Source: JBBRHQ01 sp963781345
GTDB lineage: Bacteria; Actinomycetota; Thermoleophilia; Solirubrobacterales; 70-9
DNA: 64,000 nucleotides
Direction: 5' to 3'
Assembly: GCA_963781345.1 (NCBI GenBank)
Contig: CAWAFQ010000005.1
Location: 1 to 64,000, forward strand
Shown here one piece after another: positions 1-10,501 of the stretch (its first letter is position 1; each line of letters begins with the position of its first letter). The notes beneath the pieces were generated by a model. It saw only the letters and a program-made list of their open reading frames with translations. It had not been told where the DNA came from and made no database searches. Both the position numbers and the translations under genes were made by a program.

Positions 1-1
1 G

Positions 2-58
2 CTGGCGCAGCTCTACCCCGACGGCCCCAAGGCCCTCCCGCCCGAGCTGCGGCCCTAG
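2..58 (+). CDS. 3' end of an unidentified gene (partial)
   Basis: The first bases read as an open frame of 18 codons ending in TAG at 56-58, with the actinobacterial preference for G/C in third positions. The peptide ends in PELRP. Too little is present to name the product. It is convergent with ftsH, which ends at 286. Confidence 0.5.
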   Translation: MAQLYPDGPKALPPELRP

Positions 59-134
59 CGCCGCCCCCCCGACGCCGTCGCACCCCCGCGCGTCCCCCGC
101 GCGCTTCCGCGCACCCCCGGCGCGCCCTCCCCGG

Positions 135-206
135 ACGTGGGACCTCACAACCAGGACTGTCCTGGACAAAAGGTCCCACGTGATCGGGGGTGCCCAGGTC
201 CCACGT
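135..206. repeat. Nested inverted repeat plus a direct copy of the arm
   Basis: An 11-bp arm ACGTGGGACCT (135-145) is perfectly inverted at 171-181. Inside lies a second perfect inverted repeat, CCAGGAC / GTCCTGG (151-157 and 159-165). The inverted arm AGGTCCCACGT occurs again at 196-206. The block sits between two convergent 3' ends, so it may be a bidirectional terminator or a REP-like element. There is no T-tract. Confidence 0.6.
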
Positions 207-219
207 CGCGTGAATGCGC

Positions 220-285
220 GGGGGCCGGCGGGCGGCCCCGAGCTGACTGGGCGTCGACGGGGGCCGGCGGGCGGCCCCGAGCTAA

Positions 286-295
<10 letters not shown>
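220..295 (-). terminator. Tandem GC hairpins at the ftsH 3' end
   Basis: A 39-bp unit is present twice (220 and 259, differing in a few bases). Each copy holds a perfect 7-bp stem GGGGCCG / CGGCCCC with a 5-nt loop (221-239 and 260-278). The second copy includes the ftsH stop codon. The duplication makes a double hairpin just behind ftsH, which I read as a terminator or mRNA 3' stabiliser. No U-run is seen. Confidence 0.5.
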
Positions 296-2227
<1,932 letters not shown>

Positions 2228-2322
2228 ATTGGTTCTTTCTGGCGCAGAGACAGCTTCAAACCCGCTTCGCGCCGAGAATCCAGGGTACCAGGGCACCACC
2301 GCCGACTACGCACGGAAACGCC

Positions 2323-2859
2323 CTAGCGGAACCCGTCGGCCAGAGCCGCGACGTGGTCGAGGTTGCGGTACTTCTGGGCGTGGTCGAGCCCGTAGCCGAT
2401 CGCGAAGCGGTTCGGTATCTCAAAACCGACGTAGCGGATGGGCAGCTCGACCCGGCGGCGCTCGGGCTTGGTCAGCAGGGCGCAGACCTCGAGCGAGCGC
2501 GGACTCCGCGCCTGCAGGTTGCGAAGCAGGTACTGGAGAGTGAGGCCGGAGTCGACGATGTCCTCGACGATCAGCACGTCGCGGCCTCCGATCGGAGCGT
2601 CGAGGTCCTTGAGGATGCGGACCACCCCGGATGAGTCGATCTCGGAGCCGTAGCTCGAGATCGCCATGAAGTCGATCTCACAGGGCACCGTAAGGTGCCG
2701 CATCAGGTCGGCGATGAACAGCACCGCGCCCTTGAGGACACCGATCATCAGCAGGTCGCGACCCTCGTAGTCGCGGCTGATCTCGGTCCCCATCTCGCCG
2801 ATGCGGCGCGTCAGGTCCTCGTGGGAGACGAGCGTTTCGCCGATCGCCGGGTCTTGCAC
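2323..2859 (-). CDS. hpt: Hypoxanthine phosphoribosyltransferase
   Basis: This 178-residue purine-salvage enzyme transfers the phosphoribosyl group of PRPP to hypoxanthine or guanine, giving IMP or GMP in the cytoplasm. The PRPP-binding signature VLIVEDIVDSG is present near residue 95, preceded by the flexible-loop region (SSYGS). A C-terminal KYR/LDH segment typical of bacterial Hpt follows. Length fits the family. It lies between tilS (44 bp upstream) and ftsH, the conserved bacterial order tilS-hpt-ftsH, and is almost certainly co-transcribed with them. Confidence 0.95.
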   Translation of the reverse strand: MQDPAIGETLVSHEDLTRRIGEMGTEISRDYEGRDLLMIGVLKGAVLFIADLMRHLTVPCEIDFMAISSYGSEIDSSGVVRILKDLDAPIGGRDVLIVEDIVDSGLTLQYLLRNLQARSPRSLEVCALLTKPERRRVELPIRYVGFEIPNRFAIGYGLDHAQKYRNLDHVAALADGFR

Positions 2860-2903
2860 GCGGCGGAGTCTAGGAGAGAGGCGGGTACATCGGAATCAGC
2901 CGC

Positions 2904-4265
2904 CTAGCGGGGGTCGGCGAGTGCGGCGCTGAGCAGGACCGCGGCGCCCGAGTCCCCGGTCAGCTTGAACTCCTCCGAGACGGCGACCCCGGCGACCCAG
3001 GCGACCCGATCGCCGGCCGCGATAACCGGCAACGTGCGCCGCAGGGACCGGGGAACGCCGGCGTCGGTGAAGAGGTCCTGGAGCGACTTCGTCCCGCCGA
3101 GGCCGAGCGGCCGCATCCGGTCACCCTCCCGCCACGCCCGCACCTCCAGCTCGCCCCCGAGCGCGCCGGCGTCGAGAGTGGCCACCTCCGGCCCGGCCGG
3201 CTCCAGGCCCGCGTCGTGAATCTCGGCCCGCACGACCCAGCGCCCGAACCGAACCTCTCCCGGTACGGCAAGAGCCACCGCCTCTGGCTGCTGACTCCCG
3301 GTGTCTGAGGACTGCGCAAAGCGCACATACCCCGCTTCGCAAACCGCGCTGAGACCGCCGCCCAGCTCCACCTCCCCACCTTCGGGCGCCTGCGCCAGCC
3401 GCCCGATCGCCGCCGCGGCCTCCCGGCCGAGTGGCACCGCTCGCCCGGCCGCGCGCTCGGCCAGGGCCCGCAGAGCCAGCCGGCGCAGCGCCGCCGGCGC
3501 CTCCGCCAGCGCACTCGCCGGGACCGCGGCCACCGCGCCCCCGGCGTCGGCCCTTGCGAGCAGCTCGGCGGCGAGCGCCTCCAGCGCCTCGCCGTCCTCG
3601 GCCAGCTCGGCCCGGGTCTCCGCGATGTTCTCCTCGGCGGCCGGGTTGAGCTCGCGAAGCACCGGCATCACCTCCCCGCGCACCCGCGCCCGGGCAAAGC
3701 GGGGGTCGGCGTTTGAGGGATCGTCGGCGAACGGGAGGCCCGCGTCGACGGCGAGGTCGCGGGTCTCAGCACGTCCGAGGTCGAGCAGCGGCCGCACCAC
3801 CCTCCCGCGCCGCGCCGGCAGCGCCAGCAGGGCGCGGGCGCCAGGCGATGCCGCCAACCTGTAGATCAGGGTCTCGGCGACGTCGCTTCGGGTGTGACCT
3901 GTCGCGATCCACTCGCCGCCGCGCTGCGCCCGCAGCCGCTCGGCGGCGGCGTAGCGGGCCTCGCGGGCGGCGCCCTGGATGTTTCCCCCGGGCAGTTCGG
4001 GCCGTTCGACCACCAGCTCGATCCCAAGCTCCTCGCAAAGCCGCCGGCAGGTCTGCTCATCGTCGTCTGAGCCCTCGCGAAGGCGGTAGTTGAGATGGAG
4101 ACCGGTGATCCGCTCCGGTTCGAGCGCGCCGGCAAGTCCGGCCGCGAGACAGGCCGAGTCCGGGCCGCCGGAGAGCAGCGCCACCCCGGATGAGCCAGGA
4201 GGGACCAATCCGCTCCCGCGAACCACCCGCCCGAGCCTCTCGAAGGCGTCATCGGCCACCTCCAC
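2904..4265 (-). CDS. tilS: tRNA(Ile)-lysidine synthase TilS
   Basis: TilS attaches lysine to C34 of the CAU-anticodon tRNA(Ile), changing its specificity from AUG to AUA. The N-type PP-loop SGGPDS is at residues 32-37. An ATGHTRSD motif and the FADDPSN segment of the catalytic core follow, and then a C-terminal substrate-binding domain. At 453 aa it is the long, two-domain form. The start is a GTG at 4265; an in-frame GTG six bases downstream is equally possible. It is followed by hpt and preceded (22 bp) by the cyclase gene. Confidence 0.94.
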   Translation of the reverse strand: MEVADDAFERLGRVVRGSGLVPPGSSGVALLSGGPDSACLAAGLAGALEPERITGLHLNYRLREGSDDDEQTCRRLCEELGIELVVERPELPGGNIQGAAREARYAAAERLRAQRGGEWIATGHTRSDVAETLIYRLAASPGARALLALPARRGRVVRPLLDLGRAETRDLAVDAGLPFADDPSNADPRFARARVRGEVMPVLRELNPAAEENIAETRAELAEDGEALEALAAELLARADAGGAVAAVPASALAEAPAALRRLALRALAERAAGRAVPLGREAAAAIGRLAQAPEGGEVELGGGLSAVCEAGYVRFAQSSDTGSQQPEAVALAVPGEVRFGRWVVRAEIHDAGLEPAGPEVATLDAGALGGELEVRAWREGDRMRPLGLGGTKSLQDLFTDAGVPRSLRRTLPVIAAGDRVAWVAGVAVSEEFKLTGDSGAAVLLSAALADPR

Positions 4266-4287
4266 AGCCTATGACCGGGACGTCGCT

Positions 4288-5475
4288 TCAGGCACTGCTG
4301 CGAACGACGAACAACGGGGTCGGCTCCGGGAAGCCCTTGAGCTCGACCGCGCCGATCGCCTCCGACTCGAGGTAGGGGAAGCTCTCGATCGACTCGACCA
4401 CCCGGTCGGTCGCGAGGACCTCGCCGCCGAGCGCTCTGGTGACGACGCGGTGGGCGAGGTTGACGTCGCCGCCGAAGTAGTCGCCGTCGCGGTAAACGGC
4501 CTCGCCGAAGTGGATCCCCACGCGCGGCTGGGGCCGCTCCCGGAAGAGCGAGAGGAATCCCACCGCCCACTCGGTCAGGGTCGCGGGGTCGGGAGAGACG
4601 ACCATCACCTCGTCGCCGATCGTCTTCACGATCGTCGCCTTCTCCGGCAGCGTCGCCTCCACCGTCTCGACGAAGCGCTCGACCAGGTCGAGGGCCTCCT
4701 CGTCGCCCTCCTCCTGGGTGTAGCGGGTGAACCCGGTGAGGTCGATGAAACACAGCGCCACCGGCACCCTGCCCAGATCCACGGTTTCGCCGAGGCCGCT
4801 CTCCATGTGGCCGACCACGTCCTGCTCGATGAAGAAGTGCAGGTAGCGGTTGTGCATGTACTCGAACAGGGGGCCCGCCAGCGGCAGGATGTCGGCGGCG
4901 AGCCCCTCCATCTCCTCGGCCATCTCCAGCTCGGGGACCCCGTCGCGGATCAGCGGCTCGTGCACGTAGAGGTGGAAGAGGCGGACCTCGGAGTCCGCGA
5001 TCTTTCGCAGCGACTGCGCATAGACCCGGACAAGCTGGAGGAAGGCGACGAGGGGAAAGCCGGCGCTGAGGACGCGGGCGCAGTGGCGCATCGCCTCGAC
5101 GTCGGCGGGGCCGAGCAGGTGCTGGGTCCCGGCCGGCGTCCCGAGCAGGGAGAGCAGGCGCTCGATCAGCTCCGCCTCGAGCCCGACCTCCTTCGCCGCC
5201 TCCTCGACGCTAATCGTCTGCTCCGGCTTGGCGAAGAGGTCCTCGGAGAAGCCGAAGGCGAGCCTGCCCTCGCGGCCGGCCTCCCTCAGCGACTCCAGCG
5301 AGTGACCGCGCTCGCGCATCCGCGCGACGACCCGGGCCTGCGCCGCCGCGGTCGCGGTCCAGCGGCCCTTCCTCACCCGGATGACCCCGTCCTCGGCCCA
5401 GCGCTTCAGTGTGCTCGGCGAGACCCCGGAACGGCGCGAAGCCTCGGCGAGTGAGATCTGTTCATCGGAAGGCAT
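4288..5475 (-). CDS. MerR-type HTH / class III adenylate-guanylate cyclase fusion
   Basis: A 395-residue fusion. Residues about 6-60 form a MerR-like winged-helix DNA-binding domain (SGVSPSTLKRW). The middle 85-220 is helical, and the C-terminal third (about 236-390) is a class III nucleotide cyclase domain. The metal-binding aspartates are visible as D245 in FIDLTGF and D288 in TIGDEV. No membrane segment is predicted, so it is a soluble enzyme making cAMP (or cGMP). The pairing of a DNA-binding domain with a cyclase suggests that it senses or is recruited by a regulatory signal, but the substrate and any DNA target are unknown. It is the first gene of the tilS-hpt-ftsH operon, behind a strong promoter and long leader. 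The domain call is firm; the physiological role is open. Confidence 0.85.
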   Translation of the reverse strand: MPSDEQISLAEASRRSGVSPSTLKRWAEDGVIRVRKGRWTATAAAQARVVARMRERGHSLESLREAGREGRLAFGFSEDLFAKPEQTISVEEAAKEVGLEAELIERLLSLLGTPAGTQHLLGPADVEAMRHCARVLSAGFPLVAFLQLVRVYAQSLRKIADSEVRLFHLYVHEPLIRDGVPELEMAEEMEGLAADILPLAGPLFEYMHNRYLHFFIEQDVVGHMESGLGETVDLGRVPVALCFIDLTGFTRYTQEEGDEEALDLVERFVETVEATLPEKATIVKTIGDEVMVVSPDPATLTEWAVGFLSLFRERPQPRVGIHFGEAVYRDGDYFGGDVNLAHRVVTRALGGEVLATDRVVESIESFPYLESEAIGAVELKGFPEPTPLFVVRSSA

Positions 5476-5514
5476 CAGCCGGGTCCGACCCTAGATGATC
5501 GACTCCAAATCCCC

Positions 5515-5598
5515 GCGCACCCGGATCACGCACGTGGCACCCTGCTCTGCGCCCTGCGCACCCGGACGACGCACGGCGCCGGCACCCGTGCTCTGCGC
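5515..5598. repeat. Imperfect tandem repeat in the cyclase leader
   Basis: The 20-mer beginning GCGCACCCGGA and ending ACGCACG occurs at 5515-5534 and, with two mismatches, at 5556-5575. Both copies are followed by a CTCTGCGC block (5545-5552 and 5591-5598). The spacing of 41-46 bp suggests a local duplication within the leader. Confidence 0.5.
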
Positions 5599-5620
5599 TT
5601 CGCGCTGCGCTCCGAACATG

Positions 5621-5650
5621 AAGCGACGGGGTCGTGCGGCCCCGTCGCTT
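5621..5650 (-). promoter_or_regulatory. Perfect 11-bp hairpin in the cyclase operon leader
   Basis: AAGCGACGGGG (5621-5631) is perfectly complementary to CCCCGTCGCTT (5640-5650) across an 8-nt loop. It lies about 150 nt ahead of the cyclase gene, between promoter and coding region, so it could attenuate transcription or fold as part of a regulatory leader. There is no U-run behind it on either strand. Confidence 0.5.
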
Positions 5651-5740
5651 GCGGGCTAGCGGCCCGCTTCGTCGGCCTACGGCACCCACTCCGGCACCTT
5701 GCGGGCCCTCGCCACGCCCCAGTCGCCGGGGGGTTCGGAG

Positions 5741-5762
5741 AAGGCCCACTACGGCCTTTTTT
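5741..5762 (+). terminator. Hairpin with T6 tract (terminator-shaped on the + strand)
   Basis: AAGGCC (5741-5746), a 6-nt loop and GGCCTT (5753-5758), running into TTTTTT (5757-5762), have the textbook form of a Rho-independent terminator reading rightward. No plus-strand gene is evident upstream. On the minus strand the same hairpin, preceded by A6, would lie near the 5' end of the cyclase operon transcript, where it could act as a 5' stabiliser. Confidence 0.5.
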
Positions 5763-5779
5763 GAGTTCGTTACAAACGG

Positions 5780-5807
5780 AGCATACGACTGCACATCCGC
5801 GTGTCAA
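5780..5807 (-). promoter_or_regulatory. Consensus sigma-70-type promoter for the cyclase-tilS-hpt-ftsH operon
   Basis: The minus strand reads TTGACA (5807-5802), a 16-nt spacer and TATGCT (5785-5780). Transcription would begin near 5773 and give a leader of about 300 nt before the cyclase start at 5475. A perfect -35 hexamer is unusual in such GC-rich DNA, so this is the best promoter match in the window. Confidence 0.65.
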
Positions 5808-5874
5808 GTGGGCGGAAGGCCCCTTAACAGTGAGGTCATTGCCGGCCGGTCCGGAGCGAGCGTCGCCGCGCCGC

Positions 5875-6348
5875 TCAGCCGACCAGCAGATGCGGGTAGT
5901 CCGCCTCGATGATCGCCCGGTAGCGGGAGGTCAGCTCGATGCTGACGGGGAGATACGCCATCGCTGCCGCGACCTCGATGCAGGAGACATGGATCGCCCC
6001 GCGGGCGACGGCAATGGCGAAGTTCTCACGCCCCTGCAGATAGCGGTTGGCGAGGGCCGAGTCCATCTCCAGGGTCAGCGCCGGGGTCCAGCCGACGTCG
6101 CCGTCGAAGCTCCACAGCAACTGGTGGGCGCCGGCGTCAGGGGCCGCGGCGAGGTCGAGGACGACTCCGAGGTCCGGGTAGATCGCGCGATAGGGGAGGT
6201 TGGCGCGACGAAGGCGCGAACCGAACACAGGGTCGGCGTCGATCTCGGTGAAGAGGGCGTCGAGCACCTCTCGCAGCTCATCGGCCGAGCGGAACCGCGG
6301 CTCCGTCGTGCCGGAGCGGACCGCCTCTTCGACCACCGCCACGCCCAT
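5875..6348 (-). CDS. SCP2-like sterol-carrier family protein
   Basis: A 157-residue soluble protein starting at ATG 6348; the longer upstream reading is Arg-rich and non-coding in character. The middle segment LTLEMDSALANRYLQG followed by FAIAVARG resembles the lipid-pocket strands of SCP2/alkyl-sulfatase C-terminal-like domains, which bind hydrophobic ligands. No catalytic motif or signal peptide is visible. It lies 134 bp behind glnK on the same strand and could be the last gene of the amtB transcript, though a functional link to nitrogen is not obvious. The family call rests on pattern similarity only. Confidence 0.55.
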   Translation of the reverse strand: MGVAVVEEAVRSGTTEPRFRSADELREVLDALFTEIDADPVFGSRLRRANLPYRAIYPDLGVVLDLAAAPDAGAHQLLWSFDGDVGWTPALTLEMDSALANRYLQGRENFAIAVARGAIHVSCIEVAAAMAYLPVSIELTSRYRAIIEADYPHLLVG

Positions 6349-6482
6349 GGCCGGACATTGTATGGGCCGCGACGAGGTCGCGGGCCGACGGCGCAGCCGC
6401 CGCCGGCCCTGGCTGAGGATGGGGCGCGCCGCCGCCACGCAGCCACGCGCTCGCCCCGGCGCTAGGCGCGCTCGCCCAGGCG

Positions 6483-6851
6483 TTAGGCGGGTATCTCCTC
6501 CTCCTCGTGCGCCTGGAGCACCTCCTGTCCATCCTCGCCGGTGCGGATGCGGATCGCCTCCTCCACCGGGATGATGAAGATCTTGCCGTCGCCGACGTTC
6601 CCCGTGCGTGCGTGCTTGAGGATCGTCTCGACGACCAGACCCATGTCCTTGTCCTCAACGACGACCTCGAGCTTCAGCTTCGGCCGTACGTTGACCGTCA
6701 GGGTCGAGCCGCGGTAGTGCTCGACTATGCCCTTCTGGCGGCCCGAGCCCTTCGCCTCGAGGATCGAGAGCGAGGGAAACCCCTTCTCGAGCAACTCGGT
6801 TCTGATCGGCTCGAATGACTCGTGGCGTATGAACGCCTCGATCTTCTTCAT
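6483..6851 (-). CDS. glnK: PII nitrogen regulatory protein GlnK/GlnB
   Basis: PII trimers read ATP/ADP and 2-oxoglutarate and plug or release the AmtB channel. This 122-aa protein begins MKKIEAFIR, has the T-loop segment GRQKGIVEHYRG (37-48), the B-loop region TGNVGDGKIF and the C-terminal EEAIRIRTGE. It lies 12 bp behind amtB, the standard amtB-glnK operon. The T-loop carries Leu at position 51, where proteobacterial and actinobacterial PII have the tyrosine that is uridylylated or adenylylated; Ser49, the cyanobacterial phosphorylation site, is kept. Regulation by a GlnD-type enzyme at Tyr51 is therefore not possible here. Confidence 0.93.
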   Translation of the reverse strand: MKKIEAFIRHESFEPIRTELLEKGFPSLSILEAKGSGRQKGIVEHYRGSTLTVNVRPKLKLEVVVEDKDMGLVVETILKHARTGNVGDGKIFIIPVEEAIRIRTGEDGQEVLQAHEEEEIPA

Positions 6852-6863
6852 CGTGATCGCTCC

Positions 6864-8414
6864 TTACGCCTGCGTTGGCTGGTCAGCCGCCATCGTAGTG
6901 GCGGTCGCTGGGGTGCCGGAGACCGGCGCGGGAATCGTGTGCGGAGGCCCGCCCGGGTACTCGGGCTGCGGGATGAACTGCTCCGGGTACCCGTACATCC
7001 CGTGTTCGGAGATGTCGAGGCCCGCGTCCTCCTCGGCCTCGCTCACGCGCAGGCCGTAGGTCTTCTTGATCAGCCAGAAGGTGCCGAAGCTCATCGCGAA
7101 GACGAACGAGAAGGCGATCACCAGGCCGACCACCTGGGCGGCCAGCTGCGAGAAGCTGCCCGAGTACCAGAGGCCCCCGTCCGGGTTGCCGAAGCCGTTG
7201 TACTGGGCCAGCCTCGGCGCGGTGAATATCCCACACGAGATCGTCCCCCAGACGCCGGCCATGCCGTGGGCCGAGAGCGCGCCGACCGGATCGTCGATGT
7301 GCTTGTCGACCCAGTAGACGCCGAGCACCACGATCACGCCGGCGATCGCGCCGATGATCGGGGCCGCCCAGATCTCGACATAGCCCGACGGTGCGGTGAT
7401 CGCCACCAGCGCCGCGATCGCGCCGTTGCCGGCCATGCCGATGTCGATCGCCTTCGTCTTCGCGTAGGCGGTCGAGACCGCGGCGAGCACGCCCGCGGCG
7501 GCGGCGAGGTTGGTGATGAAGAGGATCTCGGCGAAGCGCCCGTCGAGGGCCCCGAGCGTCGATCCCGGATTGAACCCGAACCAGCCGAGCCAGAGGATCA
7601 GCACGCCGAGCCCGAACAGCGGCATGTTGTGCCCCGGAATCGCCCGTGGCTTGCCGTCGGGCCCGTACTTGCCCTTTCTCGGGCCGAGCAGCAGCAGCGC
7701 CGCCAGGGCGCCGGTCGCGCCGATCAGGTGGACCGCCGTCGATCCGGCGAAGTCCTGCATCCCGACCAGGCCGGTGCCGAGCCAGTCACCGATCTGCAGG
7801 AAGCCGCCTCCGAAGACCCAGTGGGCTCCGAGCGGGTAGATGATCGTCGAGAAGACGATCGCGTAGATGATGTAGACGCCGAACTTGATCCGCTCCAGCG
7901 TCGTTCCCCAGACGATCGCCAGCGAGACGGCGCAGAAGACGAACTGGAAGAACCACTTCGACTCGATCGTCGCGTTGGAGAGATCCATGATCGGGAAGCT
8001 CGGGTGGAAGACCTGGGTCCCGTCCTGGACGGCCGTGTAGGCGCCGAGGTTGGAGAAGAAGAAGCCACCGTCGTGCCCGATCACGCCGCCGAGCGGACCG
8101 CCGAAGGCGAAGGCGAAGCCGACCGCCCACCAACCGATCGCTGCGATCGAGAAGTTGGTGAGGATCTTGGCGATGATCGTGCCGACGTTCTTGCCGCGCG
8201 AGAAGCCGATCTCCAAGAAGGCGAACCCGGCCTGCATGAACATCACCAGCGAGCCGGCGACGATCACCCACATCGTGTTGATCCCGACCGAGGGATCGAG
8301 CTTGCCGGCAATCGAGCGGGCAAGGTCGGTCGAGTCGGCGAAGGCGACGCTGGGCGCGAGCAAGAGAACAGCGAGTGCGCCCAGCGGGATCGCCGCGAGG
8401 TACTTCCTTTTCAT
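6864..8414 (-). CDS. amtB: Ammonium transporter AmtB
   Basis: A 516-aa trimeric channel that conducts NH3/NH4+ across the cytoplasmic membrane. A cleavable signal peptide (KYLAAIPLGALAVLLL ... AFA) is followed by eleven membrane segments. The twin pore histidines are visible in the STAVHLIGA segment (about residue 226) and the SAHGMAG segment (about 384). The C-terminal tail after the last helix is extended, acidic and Pro-rich, and may modulate GlnK contact. Its glnK partner follows after 12 bp. Expression under nitrogen limitation is likely, but I see no clear GlnR-type site in the 270 bp upstream. Confidence 0.95.
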   Translation of the reverse strand: MKRKYLAAIPLGALAVLLLAPSVAFADSTDLARSIAGKLDPSVGINTMWVIVAGSLVMFMQAGFAFLEIGFSRGKNVGTIIAKILTNFSIAAIGWWAVGFAFAFGGPLGGVIGHDGGFFFSNLGAYTAVQDGTQVFHPSFPIMDLSNATIESKWFFQFVFCAVSLAIVWGTTLERIKFGVYIIYAIVFSTIIYPLGAHWVFGGGFLQIGDWLGTGLVGMQDFAGSTAVHLIGATGALAALLLLGPRKGKYGPDGKPRAIPGHNMPLFGLGVLILWLGWFGFNPGSTLGALDGRFAEILFITNLAAAAGVLAAVSTAYAKTKAIDIGMAGNGAIAALVAITAPSGYVEIWAAPIIGAIAGVIVVLGVYWVDKHIDDPVGALSAHGMAGVWGTISCGIFTAPRLAQYNGFGNPDGGLWYSGSFSQLAAQVVGLVIAFSFVFAMSFGTFWLIKKTYGLRVSEAEEDAGLDISEHGMYGYPEQFIPQPEYPGGPPHTIPAPVSGTPATATTMAADQPTQA

Positions 8415-8592
8415 TGCGTCCTCCTAGCCCGGCGAGACAGCGCCCCGACGGTCGCAGTGGCTGATGCGATCAAGGTAGGCGCGGCCCCGAGCGCTGTGTT
8501 TGGACCGCTGTCGGAAATCCCGCACCGGCGTTTCTCCCGATTGTCGAAGCCCCGCCTGGGGCCTGGGGGCCGGGCCGGGCCTGGGAGCTGCG

Positions 8593-8641
8593 GTCGAGTG
8601 GACGATCGGCCTCGCTATGCAATGGCAATCGTCCACTCGAC
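8593..8641 (-). terminator. Perfect 14-bp inverted repeat between the M14 peptidase and amtB genes
   Basis: GTCGAGTGGACGAT (8593-8606) is exactly inverted at 8628-8641, with a 21-nt spacer. It lies 45 bp behind the M14 peptidase gene and about 180 bp ahead of amtB, both on the minus strand. It most likely ends the peptidase transcript, although an operator for amtB is possible. No U-run follows. The remaining 8415-8592 shows nothing I can name. Confidence 0.5.
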
Positions 8642-8685
8642 TTCGCATTTGGGGTGGCGAGCACCGTGGCGGCGGGGCCGGCTAC

Positions 8686-9489
8686 TCAGGCGGTGGGGCG
8701 AGCGATGAGGGCCGCGGCGCGGGCGTGGCGGCGCGCCGCCCGGGCCCCGATCCGCCCGGCCGGGAACTCGACGACGAAGGCGTTGGTGCTGGGGAAGTGG
8801 TGCTCCTGCCACTTGACCGCGGTCCCCGGCAGGTGCTCGCCGTGGCAGCGCTTCATCGGCAGGCCGCTGATCCGCGAGTAGCGGCGCTCGATGTGGGCGT
8901 CGCCGCCGGGGCACGGAGCCAGCACCTGCCCCCAGGGCTGGTGGTAGAAGATCGTCACAGCCGGGCGGATCCGCCGGATCAGGCGACGCAGCAGCCGTGA
9001 CTCGGGCTCTGAGAACGGCCGCGGGCCAGGGTAGTAGAGGCTCGAGCGCGGGACCCCGCCGTGCCAGCGGAAGGAGAAGTTGCGGTTGATGTCGACCCCG
9101 TGGGCGTTGCGCCGCGTCCCCCGCGACATCCCGTCCGGGTTGACCGAGTAGATCGTCCAGAGATCGACGCCGTGGATCTCCGCCCAGCGCCGGCGCAACT
9201 CCCGGATCACCCCCAGCCCGGCGGTCTCGTCGCCGTGGATGACGCCTACGATCAGCGCCTTTCGCCGGCTCGAGGGATCCCCCAGCCGCAGCGCCTTGAT
9301 CGCGCGTCCTTTGACCGAGTGACCGAGGAGGACGACCCGCTTGGCGCCGGCCCCCGGCTGCGCCGCCGCGCCGCCGCCGGCGACCGCCAGCCCCGCCACA
9401 GCAAGCGCCACCCCCGCGGCGATCGCCATCGCCACAGCGAGCGCCACCACCCGCCTATCCCGGCCGAGCTGCGCTCTGGGCTTGATCAT
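8686..9489 (-). CDS. Secreted/membrane-anchored M14 zinc carboxypeptidase (MpaA-like)
   Basis: Peptidase family M14. After an Arg-rich N-terminus and one hydrophobic segment (signal anchor), the zinc ligands are seen in HGDE and in FYHQPWGQ. NPDG and the RNAHGVDINRNF motif of the substrate pocket lie between, and the catalytic glutamate is in FVVEFP. These motifs match murein peptide amidase A and related enzymes that trim cell-wall peptides. The ATG at 9489 has GAGG just upstream; a GTG at 9528 would add 13 residues. It follows the acyltransferase gene by 55 bp and may share its transcript. Confidence 0.8.
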   Translation of the reverse strand: MIKPRAQLGRDRRVVALAVAMAIAAGVALAVAGLAVAGGGAAAQPGAGAKRVVLLGHSVKGRAIKALRLGDPSSRRKALIVGVIHGDETAGLGVIRELRRRWAEIHGVDLWTIYSVNPDGMSRGTRRNAHGVDINRNFSFRWHGGVPRSSLYYPGPRPFSEPESRLLRRLIRRIRPAVTIFYHQPWGQVLAPCPGGDAHIERRYSRISGLPMKRCHGEHLPGTAVKWQEHHFPSTNAFVVEFPAGRIGARAARRHARAAALIARPTA

Positions 9490-9544
9490 CGGCCTCGATG
9501 CGGATCTGCGCCCACGCTCACCGACCACGGCTGGGCTTCAGGGG

Positions 9545-10497
<953 letters not shown>

Positions 10498-10501
<4 letters not shown>

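Larger units (their letters stand above)
5491..5748 (-). pseudogene. Coding-like frame in the cyclase leader broken by two TAG codons
   Basis: Reading the minus strand from 5748, one frame keeps G/C-ending codons for 86 codons. It is interrupted by TAG at 5679-5677 and TAG at 5658-5656 and ends with TAG at 5493-5491, only 15 nt before the cyclase start. Peptide pieces include EPPGDWGVARARKVPEW before the first stop and ADEAGR between the two stops. An ATG at 5619 opens a 42-codon stretch after the second stop, but it has no Shine-Dalgarno. I do not recognise the product. It may be a decayed small gene, a leader peptide region, or an untranslated leader that looks coding by composition. Confidence 0.35.

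Noticed and set aside
4090..5454. 454-codon plus-strand frame antisense to the cyclase and tilS
   Set aside because: It reads across the antisense strand of two recognised genes and has no motif or start signal.
5476..5770. Known structural RNA (SRP RNA, RNase P RNA, tmRNA, 6S) in the 300-bp gap
   Set aside because: None of the conserved cores of these RNAs is present, and the promoter points to a leader of the downstream operon.
6822..8708. Very long plus-strand frame opposite amtB
   Set aside because: It is highly charged (Asp/Arg/Glu-rich) antisense translation of a membrane protein gene, an artefact of GC-rich codon use.
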